Assembly: GCF_000732485.2 (NCBI RefSeq)
Contig: NZ_JAQV02000024.1
Coordinates: forward strand, 1-64,000
Direction of reading: 5' to 3'
Length of the DNA stretch: 64,000 nt
From: Bacillus sp. SJS
GTDB taxonomy: Bacteria; Bacillota; Bacilli; Bacillales; Bacillaceae
The position numbers were made by a program, and so were the translations under genes. Numbering within the stretch: position 1 is the stretch's first letter; the number at the start of each line of letters is the position of its first letter. The notes below the pieces were generated by a model. It worked only from the letters and a program-made list of their open reading frames with translations. It did not search any database and was not told the DNA's origin. Positions 8,396 to 16,346 of this stretch are shown piece after piece.

Positions 8396-8872
8396 TTGAA
8401 CTATTCACAACTGCTTGAACGATATAAACCAATGATATTACATTTACTGAAAAGACTGTCTATCTACAGAAATCATGAGGAATTCTTCCAGACTGCTTGT
8501 ATCGCCCTTTGGGAGGCTTCTAATCAATACAGGCCCTCAAAAGGATCAATGGATGCCTATTACTATTTGTATATTAAAGGAAAGCTCATGAACGAAATGA
8601 CTCGCCAAAACCGGCTTTCAGAAAGAGAGGACTTAAAGGACGATTTCAGTTATGCAGAAGATTGCCATATTTTAAAAGAAACCGAAGATCAATTTGACTG
8701 GGAGGAACTGGAGAAAGATCTTACTCTTAATCAAAAGAAGTGGATGCATGGATATGCCTATCTCGGACTTACTATTACAGAAATTGCAAGTCTTGAGGGT
8801 GTCACGCCTGCTGCTGTAAAGAGCTGGAGAAGAGATACACTGAGAAAGCTGAAAAAACAGCTTACAAAATAA
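8396..8872 (+). CDS. Small sigma-70-family factor (regions 2 and 4 only)
   Basis: 158 aa. Residues ~1-70 resemble sigma region 2 (FQTACIALWEASNQY, YYYLYIKGKLMNEMTRQNR). Residues ~105-155 form a region-4 helix-turn-helix (LTLNQKKW...LTITEIASLEGVTPAAVKSWRRDTLRKLK). There is no region 1 or 3, as in ECF or ComX/SigH-like factors. The start is TTG at 8396 behind AGGGAAGAGAG. No anti-sigma gene is adjacent, so control must be transcriptional, proteolytic or encoded elsewhere. This family includes the competence factor ComX and the staphylococcal SigH, but assignment to either is not possible by eye. Confidence 0.8.
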   Translation: MNYSQLLERYKPMILHLLKRLSIYRNHEEFFQTACIALWEASNQYRPSKGSMDAYYYLYIKGKLMNEMTRQNRLSEREDLKDDFSYAEDCHILKETEDQFDWEELEKDLTLNQKKWMHGYAYLGLTITEIASLEGVTPAAVKSWRRDTLRKLKKQLTK

Positions 8873-8882
8873 AGCTTCAAAA

Positions 8883-8922
8883 AATAAGAGGATTTCGCCA
8901 TTATCCAGGCGAAATCCTCTTC
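8883..8922. terminator. Bidirectional terminator between sigma factor and 64-aa gene
   Basis: AGAGGATTTCGCC pairs perfectly with GGCGAAATCCTCT around an 8-nt loop. It lies between converging genes and overlaps the 3' end of the minus-strand gene. Confidence 0.85.
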
Positions 8923-9115
8923 AGCTTCTCGCTGTTGCTATATAGCGGTAAACGGTGTTGCCTCCATGCCTGGCAATCCCGCGAAAATGCTTAAAATCTT
9001 CTCTTTTAACAAGGACTTCACGAACAGGCAGGAAATCCTCCTTCGATACTTGAAATTCCATGCGCTCCCCGTTTTTCAGCTGATCGAGCATCTCGTTAAT
9101 TGTTTGGTGATCCAT
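8921..9115 (-). CDS. 64-aa conserved-looking hypothetical protein
   Basis: The start ATG follows GGGAGG with good spacing. The product (MDHQTINEMLDQLKNGERME...) is a compact alpha/beta-looking soluble protein with a basic C-terminal half (VKREDFKHFRGIARHGGNTV). No known motif is recognised. It has its own terminator. A short monocistronic bacillar protein of unknown role. Confidence 0.7.
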   Translation of the reverse strand: MDHQTINEMLDQLKNGERMEFQVSKEDFLPVREVLVKREDFKHFRGIARHGGNTVYRYIATARS

Positions 9116-9175
9116 ACAATAGCCTCCCTTACCTGATTAAGTTTACAGGGGGAGCTTTATTCATTCAATGGATTT

Positions 9176-9814
9176 TTACATAATCGATTGAATTGCTTCA
9201 GAAATGCTGCGGTCTCCGCTGATAATTTCAAAGGTTTGATTTTGTGTAGATGGTTCACTTAAACAAGCGACTAGCACCTCTGCAACATCTTCACGCGGAA
9301 TGGAACCTTTTGGGTTTACAGACTTGGAGGCTGCAATTTTTCCTGAACCTTCGTCATCTGAAAGTGCTCCGGGACGGACAATGGTATAAGGGATTTCAGC
9401 ATTTCTCAGATACTCATCCGCAACGGCCTTGGACCGCAGATAAAGCTTCATCTCTTCAGGAGCCCTTTCAGGCGCGTCCGTACCGATTGAACTCAGCATG
9501 ACAAATTTTTTTACGTTATGTTTTTTAGCTGCATCAATCAGTTTAATAGCTCCGTCCTGATCAATGGCGATTGTCTTATCATCACCGGTACTTGAACCTG
9601 AACCAGCCGCAAAAATAACAGCATCCGCTTGCTGAACAGCTTCTGATACGTCTCCTTCTAAATCCGCAATTACAGTCTGAGCTCCTTTATGTTCAAGCTC
9701 ATCCGCCTGCTTAGGATCACGAATCATAGCAATCGGCTGGTAGCCTTGTTCTATTGCTTTTTCTATAGCCAATCGTCCTGTGCTTCCATTGGCACCTGCT
9801 ATTAATACTTTCAT
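9176..9814 (-). CDS. NAD(P)-binding atypical short-chain reductase (YhfK-like)
   Basis: 212 aa with an N-terminal Rossmann motif (VLIAGANGSTGRLAIEKA, GxxGxxG). A conserved VIFAAGSGSS and MLSSIGTD segment follows, and YLRSKAVADEYL provides the YxxxK-like position. This is the NAD(P)H-binding NmrA/YhfK-type group, small reductases or sensors of redox cofactor with unknown substrates. An in-frame GTG three codons upstream exists, but GAGGAG eight bases before the ATG at 9814 supports this start. Monocistronic. Confidence 0.85.
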   Translation of the reverse strand: MKVLIAGANGSTGRLAIEKAIEQGYQPIAMIRDPKQADELEHKGAQTVIADLEGDVSEAVQQADAVIFAAGSGSSTGDDKTIAIDQDGAIKLIDAAKKHNVKKFVMLSSIGTDAPERAPEEMKLYLRSKAVADEYLRNAEIPYTIVRPGALSDDEGSGKIAASKSVNPKGSIPREDVAEVLVACLSEPSTQNQTFEIISGDRSISEAIQSIM

Positions 9815-9876
9815 TGTTATCACTCCTCTGCTCGTACTGTTCCCTACTGAAGAGCTAACTAAACCGATGAACTTTT

Positions 9877-10749
9877 TTACTTTGATATTGGCTGCCCGCT
9901 TTTAGCAAGCCATGTTTGAAGATCCTCTAATAATCTTTTCGCATCCTCTATTCCCTGTCTGTATAAAGCATCCAGTTTTACAGGGTCTCGTTCAATTCTT
10001 CCAACCTCGAGCCTTTTTGACGGACGGATGACGAAAATATGCCCTTTCGCTTCCTGTTCATCTATATACGAAAGGGTGTCATTATACATTCTGTAACGTT
10101 CAAGGATGGCTTTTGCGAGCAGAGGATGCTTTCTGAGGGTCCGTTCAACCATCCATTGGGCTTTTGGCTGAGATTTCACATACCCCTTATTTCTAGTAAG
10201 CACCACGACATTTCTTTCAATCCCATCCTGTTCCGCCTTTTTGAGTGGAATGGAATCGACAATGCCTCCATCCATGAGCATTTTTCCTCGAAAAGGAACC
10301 ATCGGTGCAATAAATGGAAGTGAGCTTGAAGCGCGGATAATCGTTAACAAATCCCCCATCGTCTCAGGCTTGTCAAAATAAACAGGTTTGCCTGTTTCAC
10401 AATCCGTCGTTCCTATTACCAGCTGCTCAGGGTTATTGGAGAATGCCTCAAAATCAAAAGGAACGAGCCGATTCGGTATCTCATCAAAAATATAATCCAT
10501 GCCAAACAGCTGTCTGCTTCTAATATAATTTTGAAGGGATAAATACTTCGGATCCCCAGCATAGTCAATATTAACTGTCCGGTTTCGGTCCATTTGCCTT
10601 GATAAATATGAAGCGGCCATACAAGCCCCTGCTGATACCCCAATTACATATGGGAAATAAAGTTCATTTTCCATAAAATACTCTAAAACTCCTGCGGTAT
10701 AGACACCTCTCATACCGCCGCCTTCCAGCACTAAACCTGTTTGTTCCAC
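9877..10749 (-). CDS. Patatin-like phospholipase/esterase
   Basis: 290 aa of the bacterial patatin family. The oxyanion-hole glycine motif LVLEGGGMRGVYTAGVLE opens the protein. The nucleophile elbow is GVSAG (Ser ~residue 40), and the catalytic Asp lies in DGGIVDSIP (~residue 160). These give a complete Ser-Asp dyad, so lipid acyl-hydrolase activity is expected; the substrate is unknown. No signal peptide is visible. Start GTG at 10749 with GGAG/AAGGGG upstream. Confidence 0.9.
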   Translation of the reverse strand: MEQTGLVLEGGGMRGVYTAGVLEYFMENELYFPYVIGVSAGACMAASYLSRQMDRNRTVNIDYAGDPKYLSLQNYIRSRQLFGMDYIFDEIPNRLVPFDFEAFSNNPEQLVIGTTDCETGKPVYFDKPETMGDLLTIIRASSSLPFIAPMVPFRGKMLMDGGIVDSIPLKKAEQDGIERNVVVLTRNKGYVKSQPKAQWMVERTLRKHPLLAKAILERYRMYNDTLSYIDEQEAKGHIFVIRPSKRLEVGRIERDPVKLDALYRQGIEDAKRLLEDLQTWLAKSGQPISK

Positions 10750-10997
10750 TTCCCCTTGCTCCTTTCATAACTTCCTTTGTATATAACTTCCGCTGTACGC
10801 AATCAGAACATAAAAATGAAAGTTTGCCGTACTTATATGTAACCCTCCCTGTTATGATAGCACAATAGAAATACTCTATCTCAAATCAGGACTTGACACA
10901 GAGAGACAGCGCTGTCAAAATAGTCTTTACTTTATTGGCAAAATAGTGCAAAATGTTTTCTAATGGGGGTATTTAGTACGATTGAAGGAGAGAGGAA

Positions 10998-11180
10998 ATG
11001 AAGATTGCTAAAGTTGGAAACCTTATTGAATTTAAAAACGGCTTGCGTGGTATTGTTGAGAAGGTGAACGAAAATTCAGTAATCGTTGATTTAACGTATA
11101 TGGAGAATTTTCTTGACCTTGAACTTGAAAGACGCACAGTCGTAAATCATAAAAACTATAAGATCCTCAAGGAATCCTAA
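10998..11180 (+). CDS. ykvS: YkvS-like small KOW/DUF2187 protein
   Basis: 60 aa, nearly colinear with what I recall of B. subtilis YkvS (61 aa): MKIAKVGNLIEFKNGLRGIV, then a VIVDLTYMEN strand and VVNHKNYKIL at the end. DUF2187 proteins are small SH3/KOW-like beta barrels, possibly nucleic-acid binding, with no defined role. ATG behind AAGGAGAGAGG. Position between the que genes and ykvT agrees with B. subtilis order. Confidence 0.88.
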   Translation: MKIAKVGNLIEFKNGLRGIVEKVNENSVIVDLTYMENFLDLELERRTVVNHKNYKILKES

Positions 11181-11216
11181 AGCGGGCTCCTTCTTTTCAC
11201 TCGTAATATCTCATGA

Positions 11217-11252
11217 ACAAAGGGATGGCTTATATGGCCATCCCTTTTCCAC
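11217..11252. terminator. Terminator shared by ykvS and the 3D-domain gene
   Basis: AAAGGGATGGC and GCCATCCCTTT form a perfect stem around a 7-nt loop between two converging stop codons. Confidence 0.85.
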
Positions 11253-12050
11253 TTACTGATACACTTTAACTTTTACTTGTCTGCTTCCCCAATTCATTGC
11301 TTCATTGAGATCTTTAAAGAAAACATCAATCTCACTTCCATTAATTGCTCCGCCTATGTCACCTGCGACAGCTTTACCATATCCCTCAACTTCAACGGTT
11401 GAGCCAAGCGGGATCACATTAGGATCCACTGCAATCACTTTGGATTCCTCAAAACGGTTCAAATCGATTCCCATTTTAGTCACTCCTGAACAGCCCTGGC
11501 AGCTCGCGGTATAGGCTGTACTGTGAACAGTTACTTCTTTCACTGCACCCGAGGCCGGATTTACTCTTTTGTTCAGTTCATTTAACGTTCTTGGTCCAGC
11601 AATTCCGTCCGCTGACAGACCTTTACCGGATTGAAATTTAGACACAGCGCTTTTCGTACCCTTCCCGTATATTCCATCCGCTGATCCTGAATATGTACCC
11701 CATGCTTTTAGCTTGTTTTGCAAATCAGCAACAGGCTTGCCAATGTTTCCTGGCTTAAGTACTTTAATTTTTGCAATGGTTTGAGGGCCGGCCACTCCAT
11801 CTGTTTTTATGCCTGCTTTACTTTGAAAATCACGAACAGCTTCTTCTGTGATTGTCCCATAGTTTCCTGTATTATCGTAATAAGGATAGACTTGTTTAGT
11901 CATCAAGTAGCTTTGAAGTTCTTTAACATCCCCATTAGACATACCTTTATGAAGCAGCTGATCTCCTAAAGCTGCCTCCCCTTTAGACGGGGCAAAAATC
12001 GCTGTTCCTAAAAGACAAACTCCTATTAAAGCCGTGGTTTTTCTTATCAT
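11253..12050 (-). CDS. Secreted peptidoglycan-binding 3D-domain (MltA-like) hydrolase
   Basis: 265 aa: signal peptide (~1-27, ending GEAA), then two PG_binding_1 repeats (~35-90 and ~100-160, each ending DGxAGPxTL-type), then a C-terminal 3D domain (~170-265). The 3D domain shows its aspartates (AVDPNVIPLGSTVEVEGYG, GDIGGAINGSEIDVFF). This fold resembles MltA lytic transglycosylase and is found in YocH/YuiC-type wall enzymes. It would act on cell-wall glycan outside the membrane. Strong AGGAGG upstream. Confidence 0.92.
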   Translation of the reverse strand: MIRKTTALIGVCLLGTAIFAPSKGEAALGDQLLHKGMSNGDVKELQSYLMTKQVYPYYDNTGNYGTITEEAVRDFQSKAGIKTDGVAGPQTIAKIKVLKPGNIGKPVADLQNKLKAWGTYSGSADGIYGKGTKSAVSKFQSGKGLSADGIAGPRTLNELNKRVNPASGAVKEVTVHSTAYTASCQGCSGVTKMGIDLNRFEESKVIAVDPNVIPLGSTVEVEGYGKAVAGDIGGAINGSEIDVFFKDLNEAMNWGSRQVKVKVYQ

Positions 12051-12261
12051 GCTGTACGTTCCTCCTAAAATTCTAAATCAACATCTAAAATCTTCGTCCT
12101 GTTTTTCCGTTTATAATGGCACCCGCTCAAAAACAAAACGGACGCCCTATAACTCTTCCATTATCTTCTTCTTTTTCTGTCTTTTTTCATAGAAGGAAAT
12201 ATTTCAGCAATATTTACCCGGTCCATGGTAAAATAAAGGGAAATTTTAGGCGGGTGAAAAA

Positions 12262-12753
12262 ATGATTAGACCTCTTCTTTCAGAAGATGCATCTAGGCAC
12301 CTTGAGCTTTTGATTGCATTGGATCAGCAAACAGATACCATGCTGTATGAGCATGGAGAGCGTTCCACAGATGCAGGTGATTATCGGAATAAGCTTGATG
12401 CTAATCTTAATAAACAATTGTTCATATGGATTAGCGAGGATCAGGATGTTTATCATGGACATCTTGCAGTAATACCCTGTCAGCTGAATAGAAACCGTCA
12501 TAAAGCATCCGTCGTAATAGGCTTGCTTCCTAAATATCAAAACATGGGCATTGGCGGTAAATTAATGGATGCTGCGCTCGAATGGAGTATGAATCAGGGG
12601 CTTCATCGTCTGGAGCTGACCGTTATGACACATAACGAGCCCGCCATCGCTCTTTATAAAAGGAAGAAGTTTGCGATCGAAGGAACAGTAAGGCATTCTT
12701 TGCTTGTAAATGGGGAATGGGTTGACGAATACATAATGGGGAGACTGCTATGA
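12262..12753 (+). CDS. GNAT-family N-acetyltransferase
   Basis: 163 aa with the acetyl-CoA binding motif A of GNAT proteins (VIGLLPKYQNMGIGGKLMDAALEW, containing Q/RxxGxG/A) and the motif B region (LELTVMTHNEPAIALYKRKKF). The C-terminal VDEYIMGRLL is typical of the family. Substrate unknown. It overlaps the next acetyltransferase by four bases (ATGA), so the two form a coupled operon. Confidence 0.9.
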   Translation: MIRPLLSEDASRHLELLIALDQQTDTMLYEHGERSTDAGDYRNKLDANLNKQLFIWISEDQDVYHGHLAVIPCQLNRNRHKASVVIGLLPKYQNMGIGGKLMDAALEWSMNQGLHRLELTVMTHNEPAIALYKRKKFAIEGTVRHSLLVNGEWVDEYIMGRLL

Positions 12754-13304
12754 AATTTCCTGAACTGAATACTGAGAGATTGCGATTAAAAGAGATTACG
12801 CAAGAAAATGCCGGGGATTTACTGCAGATTTTCTCAAGGAAAGATGTTCTTCAATATTATGGAATGGAACCACTGAGAGAACTGGCAGAAGCAAAACTGC
12901 TGGCAAAACGTTTTTTTGACGGCTGGCATAATGAAACTTCGATCCGCTGGGGCATGGAGTACAATGAACAGCTAATCGGCACCATCGGATACCATAATTG
13001 GAACAAAACACATAAGCGGGCGGAAATCGGCTATGAAATTCACCCTGATTTCTGGAGAATGGGATTGGGATCTGAGGCATTGCAAGCAGCCGTCGAATTC
13101 GGATTCAAGACACTAGGTCTCCATCGGATCGGTGCCACCGTCCGTTCAGAAAACAAAGCCTCACTTATGATACTGGAGAAATTCGGGTTTGAGAGAGAAG
13201 GAATACTGAGAGGATACCAGCATAGCGGAGGAAAATTTTACGATTTGGTGATGCTTTCAATCGTTGCAGGGGCAGAAGGAGAAACGGGTTTCGTTTCAGC
13301 ATAA
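12750..13304 (+). CDS. RimJ/RimL-type GNAT N-acetyltransferase
   Basis: 184 aa. The N-terminus ELNTERLRLKEITQENAGDL and the segments IGYHNWNKTHKRAEIGYEIHPDFW, GLGSEALQAAVEFGF and LHRIGATVRSENKASLMILEKFGFEREGILR are hallmarks of the RimJ/RimL ribosomal-protein/small-molecule acetyltransferase subgroup. Translationally coupled to the preceding GNAT gene. Target unknown. Confidence 0.92.
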   Translation: MKFPELNTERLRLKEITQENAGDLLQIFSRKDVLQYYGMEPLRELAEAKLLAKRFFDGWHNETSIRWGMEYNEQLIGTIGYHNWNKTHKRAEIGYEIHPDFWRMGLGSEALQAAVEFGFKTLGLHRIGATVRSENKASLMILEKFGFEREGILRGYQHSGGKFYDLVMLSIVAGAEGETGFVSA

Positions 13305-13370
13305 GGATATTGGACGATCGGAAATTCTGTCCTTTTGATAGAGTTATTCTGGCTAAAGTGAAGAATTTGG

Positions 13371-13562
13371 CTATTTTTCATGTAAACCAGCTATTTTTCC
13401 GGGTACCTTACTTATTTTTCTGTTGTAGCTCAACTATTTTTCGGTTATATCGGCTATTCTTTCGATATATCGACTATTTTTTCAATATATCGGCGATTTT
13501 CTCAATTTATCGGCGATTTTTTGAATATATCGGCGATTTTCTCTGTATATCGACTATTCGCT
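13371..13562. repeat. Intergenic tandem array, 20-bp period, about ten units
   Basis: From 13451 the units start exactly every 20 bp (13451, 13471, 13491, 13511, 13531, 13551) with the pattern CGGCGATTTTxTxxATATAT. More diverged CTATTTTT units precede them at 13371, 13391, 13411 and 13431. The period is not a multiple of three and stops appear in all frames beyond short runs, so it is non-coding. It directly follows the acetyltransferase operon. Confidence 0.85.
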
Positions 13563-13584
13563 AACATTCGACACGAAGTGAAAA

Positions 13585-13615
13585 GGCCGTACATGGAGAG
13601 TCTCCTGTACGGTCT
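13585..13615. terminator. Hairpin at the end of the 20-bp array
   Basis: CCGTACATGGAGA pairs with TCTCCTGTACGG, with one bulge. It sits between the acetyltransferase operon with its array and the minus-strand small gene. The T-run is weak, so terminator function is only probable. Confidence 0.5.
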
Positions 13616-13621
13616 CATAAT

Positions 13622-13843
13622 TCAAAAACCTGCTTTGACTGTATTTACTTTATCATCTTCAACCGTGACCAGCTTCACATCCCGCATAAAAAAGCTGAGC
13701 AGGTCTCCGCGCTTGTCTTCGAACGTAATTCGTTCCTCTTCACTGAATCTCATTGCAGCGGATGTCTTATCAAACTCACTCTCTACTTCTCTCGTCACAT
13801 AAAAATCATTGCTGAAGTGATAGCGGATTTTGTATTTGTTCAT
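13622..13843 (-). CDS. 73-aa hypothetical protein
   Basis: An ATG at 13843 has GGAGGGGAG immediately upstream. The product reads MNKYKIRYHFSNDFYVTREV with a predicted beta-rich pattern and many charged residues. No family is recognised. Its place between the array and the queF remnant suggests a short stand-alone bacillar gene. Confidence 0.65.
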   Translation of the reverse strand: MNKYKIRYHFSNDFYVTREVESEFDKTSAAMRFSEEERITFEDKRGDLLSFFMRDVKLVTVEDDKVNTVKAGF

Positions 13844-13976
13844 TTTCTCCCCTCCCATTTCCTTTTTCTTACCTATTCAACAATTCCACTAAAGACTCCT
13901 TGTTCATCCACCTTTTTTATTTATAATTAGTCCCATTCCTATCTCTTACTTGTAATAGGATGAAAAAACGGGTCAA

Positions 13977-14007
13977 AAAAACAGCCTTCCAAAAGGAAAG
14001 CTGTCTA
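13977..14007 (-). terminator. Original queF operon terminator, now behind the queF remnant
   Basis: On the reverse strand ACAGCTTTCC-TTTT-GGAAGGCTGT is followed by seven T. It lies directly beyond the stop codon of the queF 3' fragment. This is the arrangement expected of the ancestral end of queCDEF before the insertion between 14.2 and 16.3 kb. Confidence 0.85.
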
Positions 14008-14011
14008 ACTT

Positions 14012-14229
14012 TAACGATTATCCACTTTCTCCGGATCAAATCATGATTCATCAAACGGTGTTCCGCCATGGTTTCGTACTTCGTTCCAGACTTCCCGTAA
14101 TTCGTATACGGATCAATGGAGATTCCGCCTCTTGGAGTGAATTTCCCCCACACTTCGATATAGCGGGGATCCATCAGGTCAATCAAGTCGTTCATAATGA
14201 TGTTCATGCAGTCTTCATGAAAATCGCCG
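14012..14229 (-). pseudogene. Duplicated 3' end of queF (frameshifted remnant)
   Basis: These 218 bases match the last 219 bases of intact queF (16348-16566) with roughly ten mismatches and one single-base deletion (GGATACAAAT in queF, GGATCAAAT here), i.e. about 95% identity. The match stops abruptly after ...AAATCGCCG. It encodes [20 protein letters not shown] up to MNHDL, then shifts frame before the conserved VDNR end. There is no start or first half, so it cannot make QueF. With the intact copy it forms a direct repeat bracketing the hydrolase/TetR segment. Confidence 0.9.
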
Positions 14230-14350
14230 GCCACAAGACCATGTCTCCCAAAGTATAGGAGCTCTTGATCAGTTACTGGTCAAAATTATGGTCACTTAAC
14301 TGGTTATGATAGAAAGTATCAAATGTCCCAGCATCTTCTAGGCATTATTA

Positions 14351-15268
14351 CTAAAGATTTTCTTTATAGAAAACGCCTAACTTTTCAATTGCCTTGCTCA
14401 CTGGCTCCGGCCTGTCGTATAGGTCATAGTGGCTTGCTCCTTCAATAACGAACAAATCTTTTTTCTCAGAAGCTGCTCTGTCATAAAGTTCATGGCCATC
14501 CTTGTATGAACCAAATGCTCCCTGCAAATTACCGACAATGATTTGCAGTGGTTGTGTTAGCAGAATTTCCGCTAAATGGACAGCATCAAAACCGATTACC
14601 GAGTCTATGCTGGTAAATTTCAATTTGTTTGGAGAATTAGGATTCTGACCTCTTGGAGTTCTGTAGTAATTTACTGCTCCCACAAGATCGATATCAGTCA
14701 TACCAGCTTCTTCCCTTTCTGCATGACTATTAGGAATCCACTGTGTAACCATAGGTTCGGCTCCACGCGCTTCAGCAGTGCGTTGTTGAGCAATTCCCTC
14801 TAAAACTTTGATTGGATCTCCTTCACGATATCCACGACCGATATTCGCGCCGACGACCGTACCAACTGCTTTGATGCGACGCTCTGTCATTGCAGCATTT
14901 ACGGCATATCCGCCTCCTGCACAAACACCTAATACGCCAATACGATTTTCGTCGACATAAGCTAGTGTCGTTAGGTAATCAACTGCACAACGAATATCCT
15001 CAACACGAGCAGCTGGGTATTCGGCATAACGTGGCTCGCCTTCGCTTTCTCCTTGAAAGGAAGCATCGAATACAATCGTTACATACCCTAGCTCTGCAAG
15101 TTTCTCCGCGTAAATGCCAGCTGTTTGCTCTTTACAGCTACTGCCCGGATGAACGCAAACAATTGCTGGATTTTGTTTCTTTTCTAAAGCAAATTCAGGT
15201 ACATTTACAATCCCCGAAATTTGTAGTCCATGTGCATGAAATTTTACTTTCTTATTAGTAACTGGCAC
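14351..15268 (-). CDS. Alpha/beta hydrolase with Cys nucleophile (YcjY/dienelactone-hydrolase-like)
   Basis: 305 aa. The oxyanion/HG-type loop is IVCVHPGSSCKEQ. The nucleophile elbow is GVCAGGGYA (Cys ~residue 115), not the usual GxSxG. The acid and His are likely in QLI-like strand VGNLQGAFGSYKDG and EGASHYDLYDRP (His near the end). Such Cys-Asp-His triads occur in dienelactone hydrolases and in the YcjY-like group; substrate unknown. Start: GTG at 15268 has AAAGGTGG eight bases upstream, better than the in-frame GTG at 15280. Divergent from a TetR gene that probably controls it. Confidence 0.85.
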   Translation of the reverse strand: MPVTNKKVKFHAHGLQISGIVNVPEFALEKKQNPAIVCVHPGSSCKEQTAGIYAEKLAELGYVTIVFDASFQGESEGEPRYAEYPAARVEDIRCAVDYLTTLAYVDENRIGVLGVCAGGGYAVNAAMTERRIKAVGTVVGANIGRGYREGDPIKVLEGIAQQRTAEARGAEPMVTQWIPNSHAEREEAGMTDIDLVGAVNYYRTPRGQNPNSPNKLKFTSIDSVIGFDAVHLAEILLTQPLQIIVGNLQGAFGSYKDGHELYDRAASEKKDLFVIEGASHYDLYDRPEPVSKAIEKLGVFYKENL

Positions 15269-15296
15269 AGCTATAACCACCTTTATTCAAGAATTA

Positions 15297-15314
15297 AATA
15301 CACTTGTGCGTATT
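15297..15314. promoter_or_regulatory. Candidate TetR operator 1 (AATACACTTGTGCGTATT)
   Basis: An 18-bp imperfect dyad in the divergent hydrolase/TetR promoter region; the outer five bases AATAC/GTATT are perfectly symmetric. The position just upstream of the hydrolase start is as expected for repression. Confidence 0.5.
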
Positions 15315-15383
15315 AATCGCCTCGTGTATATTTATTTTAAAATAAAGGAATAGTTGATTCAATTACCACATTACGCAAGATGA

Positions 15384-15393
15384 GTATTAATAC
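15384..15393. promoter_or_regulatory. Candidate TetR operator 2 (GTATTAATAC)
   Basis: A perfect 10-bp palindrome sharing the GTATT/AATAC half-site with the dyad at 15297-15314. It sits 43 bp upstream of the regulator start, fitting autoregulation. Confidence 0.45.
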
Positions 15394-15436
15394 ACAGATT
15401 GCTTGTGTTGTTTACAAATTTGAGGAGGACTGCTGT

Positions 15437-15976
15437 GTGGACAAAATAGATCGAAGAATTTTAAAATCTCGACAGGCTATACAATTGACGTTTTTACAAA
15501 TGTTAGTTACGGATGGATTTGACGAAATTACGGTTAAACATATTGCGGAAACAGCCAACATTAGTCGAAAAACATTCTACCTACATTACCTTGATAAATA
15601 CGATTTGTTAGATAAGATTGTGGATGATCATATAGCACAATTGCGAGAAATATGTGATCAAAAACAAGACAAAGGCATCATAGAAGGTTCGATATTATGG
15701 TTTGCCTATTTTGAGGAACATAAATCATTTTTTGCGGCATTATTTAAAAGTCAAGGTGCTTCATCATTTCGTAAAAAGCTATTGTCTTTTACAATGTGGG
15801 AGATAAATAAAAAGCTTAATGAAGATTCGCATCCCATTATCGATAGGCATATTTTTTTGAAGTTCTTAGGAACGGCAACAATGGGAGTATTGGAATCTTA
15901 TGTACTAGAAGAAGTAGATAGTGATATTGAAACTGTAGCAAAGCAAGTTGTGCAGCTATATGAAAAGCATATTTAG
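15437..15976 (+). CDS. TetR/AcrR-family transcriptional regulator
   Basis: 179 aa. The N-terminal helix-turn-helix (AIQLTFLQMLVTDGFDEITVKHIAETANISRKTFYLHYLDKYDLLDKI, ~residues 10-55) is textbook TetR; the C-terminal ligand domain is not assignable. The frame is open from an ATG at 15380, but GAGGAGG eight bases before the GTG at 15437 marks the probable start. Divergent to the hydrolase, with two shared half-site palindromes between them. AT-rich codon use compared with the que genes. Confidence 0.88.
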   Translation: MDKIDRRILKSRQAIQLTFLQMLVTDGFDEITVKHIAETANISRKTFYLHYLDKYDLLDKIVDDHIAQLREICDQKQDKGIIEGSILWFAYFEEHKSFFAALFKSQGASSFRKKLLSFTMWEINKKLNEDSHPIIDRHIFLKFLGTATMGVLESYVLEEVDSDIETVAKQVVQLYEKHI

Positions 15977-16346
15977 ATTCCTCAAGATAGAAAGCTCACC
16001 ATGGAAGTTGGAAAATCAAAACAATAAGTTTAATTTCTCCTTTTTAGTATAGAGAAAGTAGTCATTTTCTCCCTTCAAAAAAACAGCCTTTAAAAATAAG
16101 TTTGATTGTAGGGATTGTATACCTATCAGCTGTATAGGAAAATCAGTTATATGTAATGGTGAAAAGCTCCCCCTGTCCTTTTAATCAATCATAATTTTAA
16201 TCAGGCTTAGACATAAAGAAAGGTGCCTCTTAAAGACACCTTAAACGTAAATATGCTTGGTCACATCCTGAGTAATTTTCAATATAAATGGTCACAAATT
16301 CAGTGTTTTCTTGTGATCAAAGAGACAGTTTCCTAACCTTTGGTTA
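15977..16346. other. Intergenic remnant between TetR gene and queF
   Basis: AT-rich sequence with no convincing ORF. It contains a hairpin AAGGTGCCTCTTAAAGACACCTT (16219-16242) and a TTCAAAAAAACAGCCTT string near 16074 that resembles the beginning of the queF terminator region near 13974. TGGTCAC occurs near 16259 and 16290 and also at 14290, on the other side of the island. I see no att-like repeat longer than this outside the queF duplication. Confidence 0.4.

Noticed and set aside
13310-13564. Plus-strand 84-codon frame across the 20-bp array
   Set aside because: Aromatic/Ile-rich product generated by the repeat; a 20-bp period cannot maintain a peptide repeat and there is no start signal.
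13917-14234. 105-codon frame resembling QueF C-terminus
   Set aside because: It is the frameshifted queF 3' fragment continuing into unrelated DNA and lacks the first half of the enzyme; recorded as a pseudogene.
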